From a bacterium (GTDB lineage: Bacteria > Ratteibacteria > UBA8468 > B48-G9 > JAFGKM01), in the NCBI GenBank assembly GCA_023230585.1, contig JALNXB010000015.1, forward strand, positions 1 to 35,838: 35,838 nucleotides of DNA, in the 5' to 3' direction. Position numbers and translations under genes: made by a program. This document shows positions 9,101 through 16,600 of the stretch, in pieces (the stretch's first letter is position 1; each line of letters begins with the position of its first letter). The notes under the pieces were generated by a model, which was given only the letters and a program-made list of their open reading frames with translations, made no database searches and was not told the origin of the DNA.

Positions 9101-12100
9101 ACCACAAATATCTGCAGGCGCCCAATACAACTTAATACTTAAAGATGATTCGAGTGTTTGGGCAAGCGGTCTTAACAATTTAGGGCAACTTGGAATAAAC
9201 TATACCTCTCAAAATGAGGCAGATAAGCAGGTCTTAACTTTAGATAATGACAAACTTTTAGGGATTGTGAGTATATCAGCTGGAATTTCCCATTCTCTTG
9301 CTCTTAGTTATGATGGCACAATATACTCTTGGGGAAACAACAATAAAGGAGCACTCGGAGACGGAACAACTATACAAAGTGCAGGAGCAGTAAAAGTAAA
9401 GTCACCAGACGGAACAGAATATTTCTCTTGTATAACACAAGTATCTGCTGGCGCTGCACACTCTGCCGCTATTATGATGGACGGCACCCTTTGGACTTGG
9501 GGAGACAACTCTTCTGGACGACTTGGTATAAACTCTACCGAAGATAAAAGGTTACTACCAACACAGGTAAAAGGAGTGATGGGTAGAGGGTATTTATTAG
9601 ATATTGTTTCTGTTTCATCTGGTTCAGAATATACCCTTGCGTTATCAAAAGACGGAAAAGTTTACGCTTGGGGAGGAAACTTATATGGGCAGTTAGGTAA
9701 CGGCTTTTCAGGGGAAGAACATAACTCTTATGTGCCTGTTTTGGTTCAAAACTTAACAGATATTATTAGTATATCAGCAAACCGTTATATGACTGGAAGC
9801 CTACCACAGTTTTCTGTTGCTTTAAAAAAAGATGGTAGCGTCTGGGTCTGGGGAGACGGTAGCAGCGGACAACTTGGTAATGGAACTTCTGGAGATAATG
9901 CTAATAGCAATATCCCTTTAAAAGTTTCAAACCTAACAAATATTAAAGAAATAAAAGCTGGATATAACCATATATTAGCATTAAAAAACGATGGAACTAT
10001 TTGGGCTTGGGGAGACAACTATTCTGGACAACTTGGTGATGGTACTACTGAAAGAAGAACAACTCCTGTGCAAGTAAAAGGTTCTGATGGGGCAGGGGTT
10101 CTTACAGATATTATATCTATCTCTGCAGGTATCAACTATTCAATGGCTCTTCAGAGTGATGGAACTATATTGTATTGGGGCGATGGCACACAAGAAATGT
10201 TTGCTCAAGATCTTCTCGGTCGCAACCCTTTACCAATAGACCATCCAAATTGTCAAGTTGACACATCTGTTGAGGTGGTATACCTAAAAATATCTACCCT
10301 CCCTAAAGATGTAGGCACACTTTTCCCGCCACAAGGTATTCACGCATACAACCCCGGAACAGAAGTTAACGTAAGAGCAAGTGGAGAGAGTGGTTACTTT
10401 TTCTCTCATTGGAACCAAGGGACAAGTTCTTCTTCTGAGTATAATACCATTATAATGGATACAGATAAAAGTGTTACAGCGTTTTTTGAAAAACCCTTTT
10501 ATGGTAAAGGAGATATAAATAAAGACGGGGTGATAAACATACAAGACGTAATACTTGCCTTAAGAATGTCAATATCACTACCTTTAACTATAGGTTTTGA
10601 AACCTTATCTGCTCCTTACTTACAAAATGTTAAAACATCCGCAGATATAAATAGCGATGGAGAAGTAAATATATCTGACGTAATACTTATACTTCGGCTT
10701 GCTTTAGATTTAGATATAAGTGCAGACCCTTACCAACCAAGACAAGTTGTAGGGGGAGAAACAACTACTGAAGAAGTAGTTAAAGATATATCAGCAGGCG
10801 AAGAATGTGTAGCAACTTTAAAAGACGGCACAAAAGTTGAACTTCCTGCTTTAAGTAAAGATTATTCTTTAACGCTCTCACGTGTTTCTAACTATCTTAA
10901 CCTTGACGATGAGTTTTCTCTTAACCCAGAAGACAACGTCTCACCTCAGGTAAGCGGTAGTTTAAGGACACTTAACCTGATATTTGATTCAGTTCTTTCA
11001 GATACAGAAAAACTACAATGTATACCTACAATAACCATCCCTAAAAAAGAGGTAGGCACTCTTAATCCTGATACAATAAATATTCTTAGAGTTGTGGAGA
11101 GAATAGTTGAAGGCAGAGTAGAAAGAGAGTACACACTCTTGCCTACACATTTTGACAATGCAGGTAACCTTACTACAAAAGATATATATCTACCTAACCA
11201 ACTTTTTAAAGTAGAAACATTATCTAACGGGATAAAGTCAGGTCTCCCACCTATAAATGTAAACTATTCATCTATAACTTTTCAAGGGACAATAAATTGG
11301 AAACAAAAAAGCAGATTGATACGGACTGTCCCATATATTCAATCTGAAGAAAAAAGGATGCCTTTATTTATGCTCTCAGAAGAGGTGCAAGAGTGGGAAC
11401 TAAAAAAACCCATAAAAAATGTAGTAGTTTTAGTTCACGGACATAACGAATCAGAAAAGACAGGCCTTCAAGGGCAGTTTCAACCTAACGCTCCTTTCCC
11501 GTGGGAAGTAGATTATAAGGTTGATGTTTGGAAAGGTCTATACGAGGTCTTTATTAAAGAGTATTTTGATTTTAACTCCTGCACCGTCTTTTATGAGTTT
11601 GTATATCCTACGTGGCGACCCATATTTAACCATTTAGATAAAGAGTTGGTTGACCAGATAACATCAGAGTTAAGCACACAACTTGCTCTTAATAAAACAG
11701 AAAAAGATAGTATGCCATTTAACCTATTTATAGTGGCACACTCTATGGGTGGGGTTGTCTCAAGAGCAGGTATAGTAAAGTTTCCAGAAGACCTTGAAGA
11801 GAGGTTCCAGAAATTTATTTCTTGGGGTAGCCCTCATAGGGGCGCAGCAATGTATTCCCTTAGATACCAGGTAACAAGCCCTGCTTATACCGCAAAAACT
11901 TGGACTGGTTCACTTATAAGTTCAATAATGTCAGCTTATGTGTCAAGGACAGTAATAGACGCACCCGGTATAATGGATTTACGTTGGGCTAACGGCACAG
12001 GAGCAAGTAGACGTTCACTTAAACTTGACGATTATTTTGAAGTTAAAGATGAATATAAAACTCAAAGTAGTGTCTACGACCTAAGGAGTGGTTCGTTGAT

Positions 12101-13361
12101 ATATAATGAACGTCTTGAACAACTAAATGCTTCAGATAACAGGGGCGATAAATACACCTTTATGTACGGTATAACAGGTAAAGGAGTGGCTTTAAGTGAG
12201 ATATCTGATATGGGATTTAGTAAACTTAAAGAGGTCCTTTCGGCAGGCGAAATAGCCATAGGTGCAACCATAAACAGGTTTCTTGTAGATAAGGGTTCAT
12301 CAAGTTATTTAGGTTTTATGGAATCAGATAGCGATGGTGCTGTTCCAATAACAAGTATGACAGGGCTTGGGCTTCTGCCTACAGCAACACATTCTTTAGG
12401 TAGAGGTGTTGACCACGAATCTTACTACGGCGCAGATGCTCAAGAGACAGCAGAAAAAACCTTTGAACTACTCGGTTTTAGGACTAATCCGGAATACGAC
12501 CCACCTGAGATAACTTTTACCGACCTAATGGAAAACCAACCTTTACCAGTAGATGAAAACGGAAATATATCTATAGAAGGTCAACTTGATTGGAAAAGCC
12601 CAAGAAACCTTACAAAAGGAGTAAAAGATATAAAATTTTATAAATATACCCATGCTTATGACTCTCAACACGGCCTTAACTGGGAAGGTCAAGAGGTAGA
12701 AGGGATTACTTCAGAAGATTGGAGTATAGATAAGGATGGAAACTTTACCCTTTCTTGTAATATACCAGAATCTCATAAGGTGTACGCTATAAAAGTATCT
12801 ATAATTTTTCAAGATGATACAGAATTGCAAGAAGTAGTTATGCTTGGTTCTCCTGAAGAAAACGAAGAGAGCAACGATGGCGAAACAATCAACTGGTCGC
12901 TTACAGGTCTTGACAGAGTGTTTTGTTTGGGTAACCGTATAGATAGCTTTAATGTTATGAATTCCTTATACTACTACCAAAAACCTGAAGCAGGTGAAAC
13001 ACCTAATATATATATAAATACTTATACTTATCCCTCTTTTAAGGCACCAGGTTATACACACCAACTCTTTGCAGGGCAATACGAAACTTCCGAGAGAGAC
13101 CCTCTAAATGCTACAGATTTGGCGATTTTGTGGGATATAGAGGAAGAAGAGGCGCCTGAAGAATTAGATTTTATGGAAATAGGTTTATCAACCTCTTACC
13201 AAGAGGAGAATACATTTATTATTAGTTACGGGGTATATCCTCATTCTTCTGTATCTGGTAGCGTTAAAAGAGTAAGCGTTATTATGTTACCTATAGCCAG
13301 AAAAGAAAGAGAAGAGTTTCTACCGCTTTATTGTAGACCTCAAGAACTACCTGAGGAATAA
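3108..13361 (+). CDS. Giant secreted multi-propeller protein A: C1 protease, FG-GAP, Kelch, RCC1 x2, dockerin, alpha/beta-hydrolase
   Basis: 3417 residues. A signal peptide (about 1-23) precedes a papain-like C1 protease with Gln75, Cys81 (GSCAAY), His243 (GGHALTVVGYDD) and Asn273 (VNSWGT) in catalytic order. Seven DxNxDGxxD calcium motifs (about 440-810; WADFNNDG, SDYNNDG, WADYDNDG and so on) fit a seven-bladed FG-GAP/VCBS propeller. FN3 follows (about 827-933), then an InlB-B-like repeat (937-1012), six Kelch repeats with LWVIGG motifs (1018-1311), two InlB repeats, seven RCC1 repeats (1469-1841; VWAWGDNTSGQLG type), two InlB repeats, seven more RCC1 repeats (1995-2378), one InlB repeat, and a two-loop dockerin (2465-2548). 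A domain not recognised (2549-2765) leads into an alpha/beta-hydrolase (about 2768-3125): LVHGHN, Ser2879 in AHSMGG, Asp3076, His3103. The tail (3126-3417) is unassigned, with no membrane anchor or sorting motif seen. AAGGAG lies 8 nt before the ATG. Domains are read by eye; secretion and hydrolysis are inferred. Confidence 0.9.
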   Translation: MKNRHFSIIIVLLSIIFSTLISASPHKTGLRPMTSEEKARILPKMFTITKPQRLTKAPLPTYVANITHLPVVTNQGSLGSCAAYSTCYYMKTYQEAKERGWENPDPKTEPEKVASPAWGYNIAPRSESFGGMAVNHFVVADYICEYGIASWEEMPYNPEDYDWEAWPTQDVWKRGLKWRGKQAGIIKVDTPEGIEALKEYLAEGNVAIISTPVYSNFDVYPNGNYTNNNVFYANTNDDYRGGHALTVVGYDDNKTYYDSIEGKEKKGAFLLVNSWGTDWGVEELTMGTKGFIWIAYDFFLSKKNGDPDALIMIDRIDYKPKLFATIGINHTRGRNLTSHIMAGNKDLLEYPIQNPIWIKEALPHSNQYPLNSRIVIDLTDFAHYGNLAWYLQVFHISQIGGEGEINHFSIQKGDDTLCEYTEAPVETQPNWYVWLKASTFIDKEDLFEGMKVRQGGAVWADFNNDGKPDLLITGYNHKTGEPVVSTLLFINKGDKTFKEGVTGNLPQLGNSFLAVSDYNNDGFPDVAIHGYIPNTGYITKIYSNNGNNTFTDTGVELPTENVNSLSWADYDNDGLPDLAVSVSGDTEKIFLYRNLKNNNFEVVSQPINASGSISWADFDNDGWVDFIVAGKNKTSLYRNTGDGIFVETSNIIPPLTQASISWGDYNNDGLLDFAISGQLEDLSPYTAIYKNNGNSLFSLIDTYLEPLSYGSLMWGDINNDGLLDLIVCGRSKDIYSQSNDGRYYNQTNIYLNNIQDNFSNAYAELPNISYSSDFTLPQTFNTLSLIDYDSDGDLDIFLSGIKTYINTSNPNEICTGIQENLIIDKNNPPTPPTDLTSSSGWEDGAITLSWDKGSDTETPADGLYYNVRVGRTSGATEIVNPSNSFITPGYIPSQSRKFLLTGLSAGTYYWAVQTVDAGKNVSNWSGEKSFTIDPYTRTYNLHISVENSALGTTDPSPGTYSYNQGTNVTITAIPNGGHKFSHWSGDIETPSDNPATILMDRPRQVKAHFKVDYTITLPWELQTPTDWGNRYHHSTIDFKNKLWVIGGYDKDTLSGRNDVWSSTDGTTWIQETSSAGWLPRYGQKTVVFNNKLWLLGGIDVNTNMGLSDVWSSDNGKDWTRVTENAPWGKRNSFASIVFDNKLWVIGGKKYGTLFNDVWYSEDGINWIEATPSAEWQAREGHSAVVFDNKLWVIGGYYGVFQDKGDVWYSEDGINWSPATISTEWSPRKNHTSLVYEGLIWIFGGETKDELGNWSTPSNEVWYSYDGTNWRLSFTESVWTPRFGHTSTIFNNKIWVVGGSHDAEDIWSVSPTLSFPNTYELIISAGEGGTTSPSPGHYHDLLDKEFNIQAVASYGYRFKKWEGEVDTPNSESITIRLDENKSVKATFEKLTTYTLTILPPIGSGRVFPSPQTYTYPEDTLVDINSTPSYRYIFSHWEGCVNEPNSSSTSVLINQNKTITAHFIPDPFIPSMNIDGGENFTIFLQDEGTVWTWGDNTSGQLGNKTRITSNTPISYSVLEEVKKVSAGNSHSVALKDNGNVWAWGDNTFGQVGINSTSTYIEEPILVSEVSNILEISAGGYHTVALKSDGSVWAWGDNTSGQLGLGTTYQGQNFYSPKQTLGVEEVGFLKDIVGISAGYSHTLAVKSNGEVLAWGNNIWGQLGINNTIYSNLPVKVFNLTNIKSVSAGGTGLLGDHSLAVKSDGSVWAWGSNKKGQLGDKTEVDRLVPVQVKGENGVGYLKNIRQVSAGGRHSLALDKDGNIWAWGDNTYGQLGDGTNNDTNFPIKITDLPKIVQISTGLRHSIAIDEDGQLWVWGFNIKGQLGNGRETNSNIPIQLENIKVDVTSYLLEVSSIPSNGGITVPSGIKKCRPNSNILITALPDERYNFENWSGYVTGNETTVTIFMDRDKNVKANFQLKPEEKATLTMVCDPPNAGVLMPVEGEHEFEVGSLVNISVLPGYRYTFTGWSDNVSNSSAYETNIQIQEDMTVVANFIKDDFKSKPQISAGAQYNLILKDDSSVWASGLNNLGQLGINYTSQNEADKQVLTLDNDKLLGIVSISAGISHSLALSYDGTIYSWGNNNKGALGDGTTIQSAGAVKVKSPDGTEYFSCITQVSAGAAHSAAIMMDGTLWTWGDNSSGRLGINSTEDKRLLPTQVKGVMGRGYLLDIVSVSSGSEYTLALSKDGKVYAWGGNLYGQLGNGFSGEEHNSYVPVLVQNLTDIISISANRYMTGSLPQFSVALKKDGSVWVWGDGSSGQLGNGTSGDNANSNIPLKVSNLTNIKEIKAGYNHILALKNDGTIWAWGDNYSGQLGDGTTERRTTPVQVKGSDGAGVLTDIISISAGINYSMALQSDGTILYWGDGTQEMFAQDLLGRNPLPIDHPNCQVDTSVEVVYLKISTLPKDVGTLFPPQGIHAYNPGTEVNVRASGESGYFFSHWNQGTSSSSEYNTIIMDTDKSVTAFFEKPFYGKGDINKDGVINIQDVILALRMSISLPLTIGFETLSAPYLQNVKTSADINSDGEVNISDVILILRLALDLDISADPYQPRQVVGGETTTEEVVKDISAGEECVATLKDGTKVELPALSKDYSLTLSRVSNYLNLDDEFSLNPEDNVSPQVSGSLRTLNLIFDSVLSDTEKLQCIPTITIPKKEVGTLNPDTINILRVVERIVEGRVEREYTLLPTHFDNAGNLTTKDIYLPNQLFKVETLSNGIKSGLPPINVNYSSITFQGTINWKQKSRLIRTVPYIQSEEKRMPLFMLSEEVQEWELKKPIKNVVVLVHGHNESEKTGLQGQFQPNAPFPWEVDYKVDVWKGLYEVFIKEYFDFNSCTVFYEFVYPTWRPIFNHLDKELVDQITSELSTQLALNKTEKDSMPFNLFIVAHSMGGVVSRAGIVKFPEDLEERFQKFISWGSPHRGAAMYSLRYQVTSPAYTAKTWTGSLISSIMSAYVSRTVIDAPGIMDLRWANGTGASRRSLKLDDYFEVKDEYKTQSSVYDLRSGSLIYNERLEQLNASDNRGDKYTFMYGITGKGVALSEISDMGFSKLKEVLSAGEIAIGATINRFLVDKGSSSYLGFMESDSDGAVPITSMTGLGLLPTATHSLGRGVDHESYYGADAQETAEKTFELLGFRTNPEYDPPEITFTDLMENQPLPVDENGNISIEGQLDWKSPRNLTKGVKDIKFYKYTHAYDSQHGLNWEGQEVEGITSEDWSIDKDGNFTLSCNIPESHKVYAIKVSIIFQDDTELQEVVMLGSPEENEESNDGETINWSLTGLDRVFCLGNRIDSFNVMNSLYYYQKPEAGETPNIYINTYTYPSFKAPGYTHQLFAGQYETSERDPLNATDLAILWDIEEEEAPEELDFMEIGLSTSYQEENTFIISYGVYPHSSVSGSVKRVSVIMLPIARKEREEFLPLYCRPQELPEE

Positions 13362-13373
13362 CTTACTCCAATT

Positions 13374-13512
13374 CTCCTCTCCCCCCATTCCTTCTTTGCG
13401 AGGAATATAAGGCAATCCTCCGAGGTTTGCAGAAATAAGGAGTTTTTGCCTTCTACTCTTGGGTCTTGTCCCGAGTATCTCCGAGGGAGGAGAAGGATCA
13501 AGGATGAGGGGT
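13374..13512. repeat. Composite intergenic repeat, apparently nested
   Basis: The left part (CTCCTCTCCCCCC, about 13373-13387) and the right part (GAGGGAGGAGAAGGATCAAG then GATGAGGGG, about 13483-13510) look like the two halves of the CTCTCCC/GGGAGAGG...GGTGAGGGG element found intact at 23964-24010. About 100 bp lie between them, holding TTTGCGAG...GGCAATC (13395-13417) and CTTGGGTCTTGTCCCG (13458-13473, exact reverse complement of 12-27). This looks like insertion of one repeat family into another. Confidence 0.45.
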
Positions 13513-13529
13513 ATTTTGCTTTTGTTGTT

Positions 13530-13559
13530 TTTGCGAGCGTTTACCAGCGTGGCAATCTC
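13530..13559. repeat. TTTGCGAG...GTGGCAATCTC intergenic repeat
   Basis: TTTGCGAG (13530-13537) is followed 11 nt later by GTGGCAATCTC (13549-13559). The same pair recurs at 26212-26241 with an 11-nt gap, and in shorter form at 13395-13417. All three copies lie in intergenic DNA on the same strand. Confidence 0.6.
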
Positions 13560-13576
13560 CTATTTCATCCTTACTA

Positions 13577-13606
13577 TTGGTCTTTTCCACCTTTAAAGGG
13601 TATAAT
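13577..13606 (+). promoter_or_regulatory. Promoter of second giant gene
   Basis: A perfect TATAAT (13601-13606) is preceded by TTGGTC (13577-13582; 18-nt spacer). The interval GTCTTTTCCACCT-N8-TATAATAA aligns without gaps to the promoter of the first giant gene. AAGGAG (13645-13650) lies 8 nt before the ATG, as in copy A. The similarity implies the pair share regulation, at least ancestrally. Confidence 0.65.
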
Positions 13607-13658
13607 AATATGTTAAAATTTGTAAAATATTTGCAATATTCTACAAGGAGAAGCATCA

Positions 13659-16600
13659 ATGAAAAACAGACAATTTACCTTAATAATCTTTTTATCATCT
13701 CTTATCTTCTCTACCTTGTTAAGCGCCTCCCCGCATAAAACAGGCCTTCGCCCGATGACCTCTGAAGAGAAAGCCCGTATCTTACCTAAAATGTTCACTA
13801 TAACAGAACCTCAACGTCTAACAAAAAAATCTCTCCCCATATCTGTTGTAAATATTACACATCTACCTGTTGTTACAAGTCAAGGGAATTTAGGTAGTTG
13901 TGCCGCTTATGCTACCTGCTACTATATGAAGACATTTCAGGAAGCAAAAGAGAACAAATGGATAAGACCCAACCCTTCAAAAAACCCCGAACGGATAGCC
14001 AGCCCTGCCTGGGGATATAATGTTGCTCCCAGAAGTTTGTCTTTTGGTGCTCTGGCTGTCAGCCATTATGTTGTAGCAGATTATATATGTGAATATGGTA
14101 TAGCCAGCTGGGAAGAGATGCCTTACAACCCAGATCCAAATAACTACGACTGGGAAGCATGGCCTACCCAAGAAGTATGGAAACGTGGTCTTAAGTGGAG
14201 AGGCAAACAGGCAGGAGAGATAAAGATACACTCCCCGGAAGGGTTGGAAGCATTAAAAGAGTATCTTGCTGAAGAAAATGTTGCTGTGATTACCACCCCC
14301 GTCTATTCAAATTTTGACCTTTACCCTTCAGGTGAGTTTACCAACAACGGTGTTCTTTATGGCAACACCAATGTAGGATTTCGCGGACCTCACGCTATAA
14401 CAGTTATAGGGTATGATGATGATAAAGAGTATTACGATTCAATTGAAGGTAAATATAAAAAAGGCGCTCTTTTAGCAGTCAACTCCTGGGGTACAGAGTG
14501 GGGCGTTGAAGAACCGTCAGCTGGTACCAGAGGGTTTGTATGGCTTGCTTACGACTATATCCTTTCAAAACAGAATGGAGACCCCAACGCCCTTATTATA
14601 ATTGACAGAATAGATTACAAACCCAACCTGTTTGGTATTATAGGTATCAACCATACAAGAGGCAGGACCCTATTTATGAATATCTGTGCGGGCTATAAGG
14701 AACACCTTGACTGGCCTGTCCAGAACCCTCTCTGGAAAAAGGAGGCATTCCCTGTCAGTAACCAGTATTCCCTTAACGATACCATTGTTATAGATCTTAC
14801 GGACTTTGCCCATTACGAAGGGTTGGGCTGGCATCTGGAGGTCTTTCAGATGAGCAGTTTTGGCGGGGAAGGTGAAATCAACTATTTTGCTATACAGAAA
14901 GGAGACGATATCCTTTATATCTCTCCAGATACTCCGAAAGCATCTGTGAATAACTGGTTTATTTATATGAAAACAGGCGCTTTTACTGATATCAATGACT
15001 TATTTGGCGGGGTTAAGATAGACCTTGGAGCGATAAGTTGGGCTGATTTTAATAATGACGGGCTACCGGATTTACTCATCTCAGGAGGCGATAGGAGAGA
15101 TGTTGGAAGTATCTTTGAGGTAGGGGAACCCTCAACACTTATTTTTATAAATAATGGTGATGGAACCTTTCAGGATGGTATAACCGGCGGGCTACCCCAG
15201 TTATCTCAGAGCATACTTGCTGTTGCTGACTATAATAACGACGGCTACCCCGATGTAGCCATACACGGAACAATCAAAGAAACAAAAGAGAGAATAACTC
15301 GGGTATATCATAACAACGGAGACAACACTTTTACGCTTCTTAATATTACTCTACCAACTGTTGATGTAAATGCTCTTACTTGGGCTGATATTGATAACGA
15401 CGGTAAAGTTGACCTGGTAATAAGCACAGGCACCCAAACCTCCGGAGATACAGGCGAAACACTCATATATAAAAATTATGGTGATGGAAGGTTTGAGGTC
15501 GTATTTCAACCGATAAATGCTTCCGGCACCCTTGCCTGGGCTGATATTGATAACGATGGTTGGGTAGATTTTGCTGTATCAGGCAGAAATAAGACAGCAA
15601 TATATAAGAATATGAAAGACGGTATTTTTAGAGAGGTATATATCGACTTTCCAAAATTCTCACAGTCATCACTTCTCTTTGGGGATTATAATAACGACGG
15701 GTTTCTTGATTTAATAATAACAGGTAAAAGAGAAGAAGCGGTATCAACTCCCTATACAGTCATTTATAAAAATAATAGAGGAGATGGAACCTTTGTCCCT
15801 ATTGAAGCAGACCTTGACCCCCTCTTTTGGGGTTCTGTCGCTATGGGGGATATAAATAATGACGGGCTACCCGACCTGGTAATCACGGGGCGAACCAGAG
15901 ATGTTTATGAAGAGTTACCTTTAACAGTTAACAGAGCAGATATATATATCAACATTGGTGACGGCTCTTTTCAGAATACCTGTGCAGAGTTTGAAAAAGT
16001 TTCTATTGCTTCGGACTCCTCCCTTATATCTTATAACAACCTTGCTCTTGTTGATTACGATAAGGACGGAGATCTGGACATATTCCTTAACGGCACCAGA
16101 ACAGTTGTCTATCCTTCTAAACCGGAAGATATATATACCGGTATTCAGAAGAGTTTGATTTTTGATAATGGGGTAGGTGTTGCTAATACTCCTCCAACGC
16201 CTCCAACAGAACTTAACTCTTCCCCCGGTTACACAGAAGGGGCTATAACCCTCTCTTGGGGCGAAGGAAATGATATAGAGACTCCTTCCGACGGGCTATA
16301 CTACAATTTAAGGGTGGGCAGCAGCCCCGGTGGAATAGATATTGTCAGCCCTGTTAACCGTCTTATAACTCCCGGTGGAGTACCTCTCCAATCAAGGACT
16401 TCTATTTTAACCGGTCTGTCTTCTGGTACGTACTACTGGGCAGTCCAGACAATAGATGCTGGTAAAGAGGTATCCGACTGGAGCAATGAAGGCTCTTTTA
16501 CAATTGCTCCCTATACCCAAACTTATAACCTTTATATAACATTAAGCCAGCCAGAAGAGTATGGAACAACAGATCCACTTCCCGGCATACATATATACAA

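Noticed and set aside
7510..10240. RCC1 region first considered as recent DNA tandem repeats
   Set aside because: The repetition is at protein level; DNA units differ in length and sequence, so these are ancient propeller blades rather than a microsatellite-like array.
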